Assembly (NCBI GenBank): GCA_029862975.1 | Contig: JAOTWP010000016.1 | Coordinates: 1 to 48,443, forward strand | Length of the DNA: 48,443 bases | Direction of reading: 5' to 3' | Source: Acidobacteriota bacterium | Lineage (GTDB): Bacteria; Acidobacteriota; Thermoanaerobaculia; Multivoradales; JAHEKO01 | Part shown: piece by piece, positions 1 through 8,001 of the stretch | Layout: every line of letters starts with the position of its first letter | Numbering within the stretch: position 1 is the stretch's first letter | Notes under the pieces: model-generated | What the model was told of the DNA's origin: nothing | Seen by the model: only the letters and a program-made list of their open reading frames with translations | Databases searched by the model: none | Made by a program: the position numbers and the translations under genes

Positions 1-648
1 AGCCGCCTCGAGCTCGCAGCCGGGGCGATCAAGGTCGGAGCGCTCACCGCCCGCTCCCGGGCCGCGGACGGCAGCTGCCCGGGCGTCGACCTGCTCGACC
101 TGCGCGGCAGCAACCGCGCGCCGGGCACCGGCACGCACGACCCGGGGGGGGACCGGTTCGAGCTCGCCACGCCGCTGACCGTCGAGATCGGTGGCCACTC
201 CCGCAGCGGCCGCTTCGCCGTGGAAGGCCGCTACTCGAACCGGCCGCCGGTGGCCCGCATCGCCTCCGTGGCTCCGGATCTCTACGATTTCTCCGACTGG
301 GGCTGCCCGCCTGTGCAGGCGCAGGCGCTCGACGGCGGCTGGGTGTGGCCCGACCCGCCGGAGATCCGCGCCAACCGCCCGGAAGGGCTGGAGGTCGAGT
401 TCTCCTCGGTGTCTTTCGACCCCGACGGCGCCGGCGCCCCGGCGCCGGGCAACGAGGGGCCGCGGGTCGACATCGTCGCCGAGCAGTGGTCGCACTGGCG
501 GGACGGCGACTACGAGCATCTCGGCGTCGGGCGGACGCTGCCGCTCGCGATCTACCCCAAGGGCCCGCTGCACCGCGTCCTGCTGACCGTCATCGACCGC
601 AGCGGCGCCCGCTCGCAGGCGGAGTGCCGTTTCCTGGTGATCGACTAG
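1..648 (+). CDS. C-terminal part of a secreted-type protein with a PKD-like domain (5' end outside window)
   Basis: The frame is open from base 1 to a TAG at 646-648, so the gene begins upstream of the window; 215 residues are visible. From about visible residue 80 there is a PKD/Ig-like pattern: NRPPVARI, then SVSFDPDG, a central W in EQWSHW, and near the end HRVLLTVIDRSGARSQAEC. That order (PPVA, S-x-DPDG, W, LTV-D-x-G) is typical of extracellular PKD-like beta-sandwich domains. The visible N-terminal half (ELAAGAIKVGALTARS...) is not recognisable. An internal GTG at 220 could mimic a start, but the frame is clearly coding before it. The role is unknown; extracellular binding or a structural module is the best guess. 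Confidence 0.6.
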   Translation, partial: SRLELAAGAIKVGALTARSRAADGSCPGVDLLDLRGSNRAPGTGTHDPGGDRFELATPLTVEIGGHSRSGRFAVEGRYSNRPPVARIASVAPDLYDFSDWGCPPVQAQALDGGWVWPDPPEIRANRPEGLEVEFSSVSFDPDGAGAPAPGNEGPRVDIVAEQWSHWRDGDYEHLGVGRTLPLAIYPKGPLHRVLLTVIDRSGARSQAECRFLVID

Positions 649-678
649 TCCCGCGCGGCGCCTGCTGAAGACAATGGA

Positions 679-723
679 GCTTGACATTATGTCGTCAGTC
701 CTGTACCTTCTCGCATGTCAAGC
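679..723 (+). promoter_or_regulatory. Dyad-rich promoter/operator candidate upstream of the 68-aa orphan
   Basis: A consensus -35 TTGACA lies at 681-686, with a weak -10-like TACCTT 17 bp downstream (704-709). The -35 is embedded in two overlapping dyads. One is GACAT-T-ATGTC (683-693). The other is a perfect 9-bp inverted repeat, GCTTGACAT (679-687) against ATGTCAAGC (715-723), separated by 27 bp. The three ATGTC half-sites would suit a dimeric repressor covering the promoter. The sequence is directly seen; the regulatory role is inferred. Confidence 0.45.
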
Positions 724-753
724 AACCACGACAAAATGAGAAGGGAGTACGAC

Positions 754-960
754 ATGAACGATCGCCAGTCCCCCCCGCCGCGTCCCACGACGCTCGTTGC
801 CCGCGTCAAGGCCTACTACGGGTTCGCCGAGCCGGGCCTGACCTTCCGCGAGCGCTGCGCCATCTTCCAGGAGAACGAGCGCCGCTCCTGGGCGCGGCTG
901 CTGGGCTCGCGCCGGCCGGAGGACGCCTGCATCAGCCGGCTGCCTCCGGCCGCCGACTAG
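754..960 (+). CDS. Small orphan protein, 68 aa
   Basis: The start is ATG 754, because AAGGGAG (741-747) sits 6 nt before it. An upstream in-frame ATG at 715 falls inside the candidate operator and has no ribosome-binding site. The protein is charged and has no signal peptide or membrane segment. After a Pro-rich start it reads as a likely helical region (TTLVARVKAYYGF, then TFRERCAIFQENERRSWARL) with two Cys (in ERCAIF and EDACIS). I do not recognise the family. It stands alone between a PKD-like gene and a peptidase behind its own dyad-rich promoter, so it may be autoregulated or stress-controlled (inference). Confidence 0.55.
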   Translation: MNDRQSPPPRPTTLVARVKAYYGFAEPGLTFRERCAIFQENERRSWARLLGSRRPEDACISRLPPAAD

Positions 961-1177
961 CTCGCTCGTCTCGCGCCGTGGCGTCCGCGCCCGGTTGGCT
1001 CAGGAGCCCGTGAGAGGCCGGAGCGAGCGGCCGGAGCCAGCCGGGCAGCGGCGGGGCCTTCCGGCAACGCAGGAGTCTCGGCCTCGGGAGAGCGGATCCC
1101 CTGCCCGCTCGTGCTAGCCTCCCACCGATCCCGCGAGCGGGTCGCGCGGACCACCGACGACGAACCGGAGGCCCCCC

Positions 1178-2773
1178 ATGGCGACTTCCCACGGCCGGCA
1201 CGCTGCGCCGGCAATCCCATCGCTGATCCTCCTCGCGCTCCTGGCGGCGACGTCGGGCGCCGCGCAGGAGCCGGAGGTGGAGGCGCGCGAGGCGCCTCCG
1301 GCGGCCGAAGAAGAAAAGCTCCCCGAGCGCAAGCTGCCGGCCGACATGGCGCTGACCAGGACGGCCGAGGCGACGATCCGGGGCGAGCGGGTGCCGTACC
1401 GGGTGACGACGGGCACCCAGCCGGTCTACGGCGAGGACGGGGCCACGATCGCGGCGCTCCACTACACCTACTACGAGCGCACCGGGGTCGCCGACGTGGC
1501 GCGGCGGCCGCTCTTCATCTCGTTCAACGGCGGGCCGGGCTCGGGGTCGCTGTGGATGCACCTCGGCTACACGAGCCCGAAGCTGCTGGTGATCGACGAC
1601 GAGGGCTTTCCGGTCCAGCCCTACGGGGTGCGCGACAACCCCCATTCGATCCTCGACGTCGCCGACATCGTCTACGTCAACCCGGCCAACACCGGCTTCT
1701 CGCGGGTGCTCGACGACGAGATCGACCGCGAGCTCTTCTTCGGCGTCGAGGCGGACATCACCTATCTGGCCGACTGGATCGACGTCTTCGTCTCGCGCCA
1801 CGGGCGCTGGCGCTCGCCCAAGTACCTGATCGGCGAGAGCTACGGCACGACCCGGGTGTCGGGCCTGGCCGGGGCGCTCCAGGACCGCCACTGGATGTAT
1901 CTCAATGGCGTCATCCTCGTCTCGCCGACCGGGCTCGGCATGGTGCCCGAGGGGCCCGCGCCGCGGTCCCCGGTGCTGAAGCTCCCGTACTACGCGGCCG
2001 CGGCCCACTACCACGGCAAGCTGGCCCCGGACCTCCAGGAGCTCGCGCTGGGCGCCGTCCTGGCCGAAGCCGAGAGGTTCACGCTCGACGAGTACCTGCC
2101 GGCTCTCTCGCGGGGCGGCTTTCTCGACGAAGACCGGCGCCGCGAGATCGCGCGGCAGGTCGCCCGCTACGCCGGGATCTCGGAGACCTTCGTGCTCGAC
2201 CACAACCTGGCCGTGCCCGCCTCCGCCTTCTGGAAGGAGCTCCTGCGCGAGGAGGGCTACACGATCGGCCGGCTCGACTCGCGCTATCTGGGGATCGACC
2301 GCAAGGCCGCGGGGGAGGAGTACGACTACCCGCCCGAGCTGACCTCCTGGAACCACGCCTTCGCGCCCGCCATCAACCACTACCTGCGCGAAGAGCTCGG
2401 CTTCGAGACCGACCTCCAGTACTACCTCTTCGGCCCCGTCCGCCCCTGGGAGGGCCGCGGCGACCACGACGTGGCCGAGGAGCTGCGGCGAGCGATGGCG
2501 CAGAACCCCTTCCTCAAGGTGATGGTGCAGTCGGGCTACTACGACGGGGCGACCGACTACTTCACCGCCAAGTACGTCCTCTGGAATCTCGACCGCAGCG
2601 GCCGGCTGACCGACCGCATGCGCTTCGAGGGCTACGAGAGCGGCCACATGATGTACCTGCGCAGCGTCGACCTGGCGCAGGCCAACCAGCACATCCGCGA
2701 GTTCATCACGGCCTCGACGCCGGCCGAGGGAGAGCCGGCGAGCTACGGGAGGGTCGGCGGCCGCGGGGAGTGA
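1178..2773 (+). CDS. Secreted serine carboxypeptidase (peptidase family S10)
   Basis: This 531-aa protein has an N-terminal signal peptide (hydrophobic 13-25, AAQ cleavage region near 29) followed by an acidic linker. S10 hallmarks are clear. The oxyanion-hole loop NGGPGSGS is at 117-124. The nucleophile Ser221 is in GESYG. A candidate catalytic Asp456 is in SGYYDGATD, and His490 is in GYESGHMMY. The spacing and length fit the bacterial S10 branch. GGAGG (1167-1171) lies 6 nt before the ATG. It probably trims C-terminal residues from peptides in the periplasm or medium. Flanking genes are unrelated, so it is likely monocistronic, with stacked dyads after the stop. The assignment of the Asp is by motif only. 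Confidence 0.9.
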   Translation: MATSHGRHAAPAIPSLILLALLAATSGAAQEPEVEAREAPPAAEEEKLPERKLPADMALTRTAEATIRGERVPYRVTTGTQPVYGEDGATIAALHYTYYERTGVADVARRPLFISFNGGPGSGSLWMHLGYTSPKLLVIDDEGFPVQPYGVRDNPHSILDVADIVYVNPANTGFSRVLDDEIDRELFFGVEADITYLADWIDVFVSRHGRWRSPKYLIGESYGTTRVSGLAGALQDRHWMYLNGVILVSPTGLGMVPEGPAPRSPVLKLPYYAAAAHYHGKLAPDLQELALGAVLAEAERFTLDEYLPALSRGGFLDEDRRREIARQVARYAGISETFVLDHNLAVPASAFWKELLREEGYTIGRLDSRYLGIDRKAAGEEYDYPPELTSWNHAFAPAINHYLREELGFETDLQYYLFGPVRPWEGRGDHDVAEELRRAMAQNPFLKVMVQSGYYDGATDYFTAKYVLWNLDRSGRLTDRMRFEGYESGHMMYLRSVDLAQANQHIREFITASTPAEGEPASYGRVGGRGE

Positions 2774-2788
2774 GGGAAGCGTCCCCTG

Positions 2789-2840
2789 GCAGGGCACCCC
2801 CTGCAGGTGCCGACCTGCCGGGGTAGCCTCGCGAGCTACC
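2789..2840 (+). terminator. Cluster of three stem-loops after the S10 peptidase gene
   Basis: Three perfect dyads follow the stop within 70 bp: GCAGGG-cacc-CCCTGC (2789-2804), GCAGGT-gccg-ACCTGC (2803-2818) and GGTAGC-N7-GCTACC (2822-2840). The first two share GC at 2803-2804, so they would compete. There is no T-tract, so this is either a factor-assisted terminator or an RNA 3'-stabilising structure. Confidence 0.4.
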
Positions 2841-3014
2841 TGGCTGGGGGGTGTCCGGGACAGGAAGCACGGGTAGCATAAAAGATTCGACAAGGGGCCG
2901 ATCGGCGGCGACCCTGCGAAGCCGCTCGCGGTCGGGCGCTCGACGCAGCTGAGAACGCCGTTCCTCGGAGCGTCGGGAGTCCTTCCGCTGTCCCACGCCC
3001 GGAAGGAGACGACG

Positions 3015-4049
3015 GTGGCCAAACCAGTTCTGTTCCTGCTGCATGGCATGGGGAAGCACCCCGCAGGATGGTCCGGGGAGGTCGAGCGGAAGCTGACCGA
3101 GATCGGCCGCCGGTACCCCTCCGTCGAGGGTGACCTGGCTCGACAGTTCGATCTGCAGGAGATCGCTTACGACGACGTCTTCGAGTCCCAGCTCGAGAGG
3201 CTGGAGGAGGACGTCGCCACGCTCAAGGCCAGCTCTCTGTTTCCCGCCGTCGAGGACGCCGTCGACTGGCTCGACGGGGCGACGCAAGGAGGCTTCCTCT
3301 GGACACACGCCGCCGACGTCGTGTTCTACCTGTCGCGTCACGTGCGCAACGCGGTCGTTTCGAAGGTCGCTGCGGCGATGGCGCGGACGATCGCGGAGAA
3401 GAACGACGGCACGACCAAGTTCCACATCCTGGCCCACAGCCTCGGCACGTCCGTGGCGACCGAAGCCGTAGCGGCGCTCGCGGATCCGATCCCCGCGGTC
3501 GGCTGGGCTGGCCTTCCTTCCGGCTTCCGTTTCGGAGAAGTGTTGATGATCGCCAACGTCAGTCGCCTCCTCCAGCGAGCGGAGGCGAAGGCCTATGGCA
3601 GCCGGCTGCTCCCTCAGGTGTCTCCCGGTGGGCGCTTGGCGACCAACTATTGGAACTTCGCGCATCGCTTCGATCCGATCCCGCGCCTGCGCCAGTTCGA
3701 CTTCCAGACCGTCTCTGTTTCCGGCTACCGATCCCTGACCAAGCTCGAGCACTTCTACGAGCGCAACATCCACTCGCTTCTGCACTACCTCGAGCACCCC
3801 CTCGTGCATGGGCCGGTCGTTCGGATCCCGCGGCTCGGGAATCTCCACCACCTGCTCTGGAAGCAGGCTGCGGACGAGTACTTCGATGACGCCGCGAAGA
3901 GGTTCGGCGGCGAGTTCTCGACCGTGGCCGAGGTCGTTGCGCTGCGCGACGAAATCGAGAGTCGCCAACCTGGACATCCGGAAGACAAGGATCTCCTGAT
4001 CCCGAATCTCGAGAAGGTCCTGGACACGTTGAAGGAGGTGCTGATGTGA
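3015..4049 (+). CDS. Alpha/beta hydrolase (lipase/esterase-like)
   Basis: 344 aa, starting at GTG 3015 with GGAAGGAG (3001-3008) 6 nt upstream. The N-terminus VLFLLHGMGKH (residues 5-15) is the strand plus HG oxyanion element of alpha/beta hydrolases. The nucleophile elbow is AHSLG with Ser142. There is no signal peptide, so it is probably cytoplasmic. A long helical insertion (about residues 20-130) separates the two motifs. The acid and His are not certain; His-rich stretches near 245-275 (EHFYERNIHSLLHYLEH) are candidates. It overlaps the next gene by 4 bp with a strong internal SD, so the two are translationally coupled. The substrate is unknown. Confidence 0.75.
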   Translation: MAKPVLFLLHGMGKHPAGWSGEVERKLTEIGRRYPSVEGDLARQFDLQEIAYDDVFESQLERLEEDVATLKASSLFPAVEDAVDWLDGATQGGFLWTHAADVVFYLSRHVRNAVVSKVAAAMARTIAEKNDGTTKFHILAHSLGTSVATEAVAALADPIPAVGWAGLPSGFRFGEVLMIANVSRLLQRAEAKAYGSRLLPQVSPGGRLATNYWNFAHRFDPIPRLRQFDFQTVSVSGYRSLTKLEHFYERNIHSLLHYLEHPLVHGPVVRIPRLGNLHHLLWKQAADEYFDDAAKRFGGEFSTVAEVVALRDEIESRQPGHPEDKDLLIPNLEKVLDTLKEVLM

Positions 4050-5221
4050 GCGAGCCGACGCAAGGAGCCCGCAGGGACGGCAGCCCGTCGCCGGCTCACG
4101 AAGCTCTCGGCTGCTTCGTCGCGCTGCTCGTGGGCGCTTCGGCACCGGCCATGCCGGCCGACGTCGACGCTCTCGAGGCCGCGGCGCTGCTGCGCGTCGA
4201 GGCGCGGATCGAGTGCCAGGAGACCCCGCCGGACGAGCGGGACGCGCCGTGCGATCGCTGTGCCGAGGGTCTCTACCCTCTGGAGGAGCATCTGCCCGCG
4301 GTCGTCGCCTGCGAGGCGAGGCACTGGCTTGGCTTGATCGCCGAGAACGCGGCGCTGCCGCCCTGCGCCCGCCAGTCCATGGGCGCCCGCCTCGCAGAGC
4401 TCTCCGCGCCCTGGCCGCTGGCTCGTCTGCAGCACGAGTACGTGCCGCAGCGATTCGCGATCGAGCGGCCACAGATGTCGCTGGATCCGGATGACCCCAT
4501 GGGCGTCACCTTCGGACGCTGGGTTCTTTTCGAGGGCGCTCCGGACGAGGTCGAGCTCGCGCGGGAGAGCGGCACGCCTGCAGCCGCCGCGGAGGCCTGT
4601 ACCGTGGCCGACGAAGGGGGGCGAGCCCAGCTGGTCGAGGCCGCCGTGAGCGTCAACGGCTACGCCGCCAGGGCCAACCAGGGGTTGCTGGCCCGCGGCG
4701 CCGAGGGCCTCGCACGGCTGCGCGACGACTGGGCCTGGTTCCTGGCGGAGGGGCTCGGACAGTTCCCCTGGGAGCGGGCGATGAACGCCGCTCTCGATCG
4801 GCGAGGAGGCATCGACGTCTTGCCGAAGCGGCAGTGGGTCCTGTTCCATCCCTCCGTCGCGTTCGAGATCGACGAAGCGGATCTCGACCTCGACAATCTC
4901 CGGGTGCAGGAAGCCCTTCTCGTCGAGCCCCTCGGATTCGTGCGCTACGAGTTCGGGGGCACGCCCGACAAGGCCGAGCGAAGCCTGTGGGGAGCGTCGT
5001 TGCTGCTCTCCGTGCGCAATGACCGAGATCCCGGCTACGGTCTCCTTCTGCGGCGCGGCACGCTCGGGCTCGGCGCCATCTCGCGCGAGGTCGTCGGGGA
5101 GGACGACAGCGCGACCGACGAGGTCTCCGTCGTGCTGACCATGGACGTGTTGGGTCGTCTACAAAAGGGGCAGGAGAAGTACCAGCGGTACAGCCGAACG
5201 TTGTCCACGCTTCTCGATTGA
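4046..5221 (+). CDS. Hypothetical protein coupled to the alpha/beta hydrolase
   Basis: 391 aa, starting at GTG 4046 inside the hydrolase stop (GTGA, 4046-4049). AAGGAGG at 4032-4038 is 7 nt upstream, so coupling is well supported. Residues about 19-38 (HEALGCFVALLVGASAPAMP) are mildly hydrophobic and could be a signal peptide after a long polar N-region. A cysteine cluster follows near 57-71 (CQETPPDERDAPCDRC). The rest is acidic and mixed alpha/beta, with no motif I know. The C-terminal third is strand-rich (KRQWVLFHPSVAFEID onwards). The fixed pairing suggests it acts with the hydrolase as partner, substrate or immunity-like protein (speculative). Confidence 0.6.
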   Translation: MSEPTQGARRDGSPSPAHEALGCFVALLVGASAPAMPADVDALEAAALLRVEARIECQETPPDERDAPCDRCAEGLYPLEEHLPAVVACEARHWLGLIAENAALPPCARQSMGARLAELSAPWPLARLQHEYVPQRFAIERPQMSLDPDDPMGVTFGRWVLFEGAPDEVELARESGTPAAAAEACTVADEGGRAQLVEAAVSVNGYAARANQGLLARGAEGLARLRDDWAWFLAEGLGQFPWERAMNAALDRRGGIDVLPKRQWVLFHPSVAFEIDEADLDLDNLRVQEALLVEPLGFVRYEFGGTPDKAERSLWGASLLLSVRNDRDPGYGLLLRRGTLGLGAISREVVGEDDSATDEVSVVLTMDVLGRLQKGQEKYQRYSRTLSTLLD

Positions 5222-5249
5222 AGAAGAGGGGAGAGGCCCCCGCGCCTCC

Positions 5250-5270
5250 GCCGCGGGGAATGCCCGCGGC
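5250..5270 (+). terminator. Stem-loop after the hydrolase operon
   Basis: A perfect 8-bp inverted repeat, GCCGCGGG-GAATG-CCCGCGGC, lies 29 bp past the stop of the 391-aa gene. No T-tract follows. It is the likely 3' end of the two-gene transcript. Confidence 0.4.
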
Positions 5271-5377
5271 CGCCCCGCCGTAGGCGATCCGAGGCCGTTG
5301 ACGCCCGTGGCGCCCGCCACTACGCTGGCGGGTATCCGGAGACCAGAGCTCTCGCGGGCGCGAGGAAGGAGTCCGTC

Positions 5378-5854
5378 ATGGAATGGTGGCTGTGGGCGAT
5401 CGCGGGTCTGGCGCTCCTGGCCCTGGAGATGTTGATCTCGGGTCTGCTCATCTTCGTGTTCTTCGGCGCCGCGGCCATCGTGATGGGAGTCCTCGCGGCG
5501 CTGGGCCTGGCGGGACCGGTGTGGCTCCAGTGGGTGCTGTTCTCGCTGCTCTCGGTCGTCTCTTTGATGACCCTGCGCGGCCCGATCGTCAGGCGGTTCG
5601 ACCGCCAGGACGACAAGGACCCGGGCATCGACTCGCTGCTGGGCCAGCCCGTCGTCCTGCTCACCGACCTGGCGCCCGGCGCGCCGGGCAAGGCGGAGCT
5701 GCGGGGCGCTTCCTGGAGCGTCGTCGGCGTCGGGGAGCTCGCGCTGCCGCGCGGCGCGCGCTGCGTCGTCGAGGCCGTCGACGGCCTGACCCTGCACGTC
5801 CGGGGTGCCGACGAGGCGCCGCCCGGCAACCCCTTGAGAAGGAGATCGAGATGA
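5378..5854 (+). CDS. NfeD-like membrane protein
   Basis: 158 aa with three to four hydrophobic segments in the first 68 residues (WWLWAIAGLALLALEMLISG onward), then a soluble C-terminal beta-domain of the OB-fold NfeD type (GQPVVLLTDLAPG ... GVGELALPRGARCVVEAVDG). Short NfeD proteins of this length pair with SPFH/stomatin proteins in many bacteria. Here the stop overlaps the start of the next gene (ATGA, 5851-5854), which is the classic arrangement. Its likely role is membrane microdomain or quality control with the SPFH partner. GGAAGGAG precedes the ATG at normal distance. Confidence 0.85.
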   Translation: MEWWLWAIAGLALLALEMLISGLLIFVFFGAAAIVMGVLAALGLAGPVWLQWVLFSLLSVVSLMTLRGPIVRRFDRQDDKDPGIDSLLGQPVVLLTDLAPGAPGKAELRGASWSVVGVGELALPRGARCVVEAVDGLTLHVRGADEAPPGNPLRRRSR

Positions 5855-6795
5855 CCGCCACGCTGTTCGTCGCCCTCGCCCTCGCGATCCTCGTGATCGT
5901 CGTCATCGCCAAGACCGCCGTCGTGGTGCCGCAGCAGAACGCCTACGTCGTCGAGCGGCTCGGCAAGTACTCCCGCACCCTGCCGGCGGGCTTCCACATC
6001 CTCGTGCCGTTCTTCGACCGCGTCCGCTACAAGCACTCGCTCAAGGAGACGGCGATCGACATCGCGGAGCAGATCTGCATCACCCGCGACAACGTCCAGG
6101 TCGGCGTCGACGGCGTGCTCTACATGAAGGTGATGGATCCCAAGGGGGCGTCCTACGGCGTTGCCGACTACCTCTTTGCCATCACCCAGCTGGCGCAGAC
6201 GACGCTGCGCAGCGAGATCGGCAAGATCGAGCTCGACCGCACCTTCGAGGAGCGCACCCACATCAACGTCCAGGTCGTCAACGAGCTCGACAAGGCCTCG
6301 GACCCGTGGGGCATCAAGGTGCTGCGCTACGAGATCAAGAACATCAACCCGCCGCACGACGTGCTGGCCGCGATGGAAAAGCAGATGCGCGCCGAGCGCG
6401 AGAAGCGCGCCACGATCCTCACCTCGGAAGGCCAGCGCGACGCCTTGATCAACTCGGCCGAGGGGCGCAAGCAGGAGGTCATCAAGGCCTCGGAGGCCCG
6501 CAAGCAGCAGCAGGTCAACGAAGCCGACGGCGAAGCGGCGGCCATCCTGGCGGTGGCGACCGCGACGGCCGAGGGCCTGCGGCAGGTGGCCGCGGCGACC
6601 AAGGTCGACGGCGGCGCCGAGGCCATCCAGCTCAAGATCGCCCAGCAGTACATCGAGCGCTTCGGCGAGATCGCGGGCGCGAGCAACACCCTCGTGCTGC
6701 CCGCGAGCGTGGCCGACGTGGGCTCGATGATCGCCCTGGCGATGAACGCCGTCAAGAGCGCGGGAGGGCCGCCCGCTCCCGAGCCGTCCCCCTGA
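5851..6795 (+). CDS. SPFH/Band 7 (stomatin/QmcA-like) protein
   Basis: 314 aa. ATG 5851 is chosen because AGAAGGAG (5837-5844) is 6 nt upstream; the open frame before it only reads through the NfeD gene. An N-terminal membrane anchor (about 5-20) is followed by VVPQQNAYVVERLGKYSRTL, the signature start of the Band 7 domain, which runs to about 190. Next comes an Ala/Glu/Lys-rich coiled-coil region (AEREKRATILTSEGQRDALI, then AEGRKQEVIKASEARKQQQV) used for oligomerisation. A Pro-rich tail ends the protein. It should form large membrane-bound assemblies with NfeD; the precise client is unknown. Confidence 0.92.
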   Translation: MTATLFVALALAILVIVVIAKTAVVVPQQNAYVVERLGKYSRTLPAGFHILVPFFDRVRYKHSLKETAIDIAEQICITRDNVQVGVDGVLYMKVMDPKGASYGVADYLFAITQLAQTTLRSEIGKIELDRTFEERTHINVQVVNELDKASDPWGIKVLRYEIKNINPPHDVLAAMEKQMRAEREKRATILTSEGQRDALINSAEGRKQEVIKASEARKQQQVNEADGEAAAILAVATATAEGLRQVAAATKVDGGAEAIQLKIAQQYIERFGEIAGASNTLVLPASVADVGSMIALAMNAVKSAGGPPAPEPSP

Positions 6796-6906
6796 GGCGG
6801 GCGGAGAGCCCGGAGCCGGCGGCGGCTGCCGTGCGAGCGTCTCCCGTAGCGGCCGAATCAAAAACGCCGCGTCGCCGTAGTAGCTGCAGGGAAGGAGATT
6901 GGAGAG

Positions 6907-7827
6907 ATGACCGACGCCCCCATGTCGTTGACGGCGCCGCTGGCCCGCGGTTGGGACCGGATGGTGCAGATGCTCTTCCGCCCCTTCGACCTCGCCAAGT
7001 GGCTGGTCGTCGGATTCGCCGCCTGGCTCGCCGGTCTCGCCGACGGCGGCAACTACGGGGGCAGCTACGGGCCCGGCTCCGACGGCGACGCCGGCATGAG
7101 CCGCGAGAAGATCGTCGAAGACGCTCGCGCGGGCTGGGAGTGGCTCCTTGCCCACGAGCTCGTGGCCGGGCTCATCGCCGCCGGCTGTCTGCTCCTCCTC
7201 GTGCTCGTCCTCGTCGTGCTGTGGGTGAGCTCGCGCGGCAAGTTCGTCTTCCTCGACAACGTGGTGCACGACCGGGCCGAGATCGCCGCGCCGTGGACGC
7301 GTTTCCGCCGGCTCGGCAACTCGCTCTTCTTCTTCCGCCTCGTCGCCGGCCTCGTCTGCATTCCCGTCGCCCTCGGCCTGGCCGGGCTCGGCGCCTGGCT
7401 CGCCCTACGGCCCGGAGGCTGGGCGCACGAGGAAGGCGTCGCGGCGATCGCCGGCATCGCCGGGACCGCGGCGCTCGCCGCCGTGGCGGTCGTCGCGGCG
7501 CTCTACCTGTTCTTCTTCCTCAACGCCTACGTCGTGCCGCTGATGCACCGCCACGATCTGGGCGTCCTGGCGGCCTGGCGGAGATTCCTCGACCTGGCTT
7601 GGGGGCACTGGGGCTCGCTGGTGCTCTCGGGGCTCTTCGTCTTCGTCCTCTACGCGCTGGCTTTCTCGGCGATCGTGGTCACCGGCTTCATGACCTGCTG
7701 CCTGGGCTTCCTGCTGCTCGCCCTGCCCTACGTCGGCACCGTCCTGCTGCTGCCCCTGATCGTCACCTACCGCGCCTTCACCGTCGAGTTCATCGCCCAG
7801 CTCGATCCCGAGCTCGGTCTGCGGTAG
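6907..7827 (+). CDS. Polytopic membrane protein (DUF4013-like architecture)
   Basis: 306 aa, starting at ATG 6907 with GGAGATTGGAG just upstream. After an amphipathic N-terminus (PLARGWDRMVQMLFRPFDLA) and a Gly-rich GGNYGGSYGPG segment there are about five membrane segments: 85-108, 138-168, 180-205, 232-255 and 258-285. The Gly-rich head, the conserved-looking FDLAKWLVVGFAAWLAGL and the alternating hydrophobic blocks resemble a family of uncharacterised membrane proteins often beside SPFH genes. The 111-bp gap from the SPFH gene has no obvious terminator, so co-transcription with NfeD/SPFH is plausible. The function is unknown. Confidence 0.7.
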   Translation: MTDAPMSLTAPLARGWDRMVQMLFRPFDLAKWLVVGFAAWLAGLADGGNYGGSYGPGSDGDAGMSREKIVEDARAGWEWLLAHELVAGLIAAGCLLLLVLVLVVLWVSSRGKFVFLDNVVHDRAEIAAPWTRFRRLGNSLFFFRLVAGLVCIPVALGLAGLGAWLALRPGGWAHEEGVAAIAGIAGTAALAAVAVVAALYLFFFLNAYVVPLMHRHDLGVLAAWRRFLDLAWGHWGSLVLSGLFVFVLYALAFSAIVVTGFMTCCLGFLLLALPYVGTVLLLPLIVTYRAFTVEFIAQLDPELGLR

Positions 7828-7840
7828 CCGGCGGCGGGAA

Positions 7841-7860
7841 CGCTGCGAACCGGCGCAGCG
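7841..7860 (+). terminator. Stem-loop after the NfeD/SPFH/membrane-protein cluster
   Basis: A perfect dyad, CGCTGCG-AACCGG-CGCAGCG, lies 13 bp past the stop at 7825-7827. No T-tract follows. Confidence 0.4.
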
Positions 7861-8001
7861 AGAGGTCTCGGGCCGGCCGCTTCCGTCCCCGGGGGTATTC
7901 GCAGGCAGCGCCCGGGGCCGGGGGTGGGAACTTCCCTGCTCGCGCTGCGTTACCCTCGTGGCGAGAGCGCCCGGGACAGGTGGGCCCAAGGAGGAGACGA
8001 G

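Noticed and set aside
932-3049. 705-aa minus-strand open frame
   Set aside because: Low-complexity Arg/Gly/Val-rich shadow of the S10 peptidase gene, without motifs or start signals.
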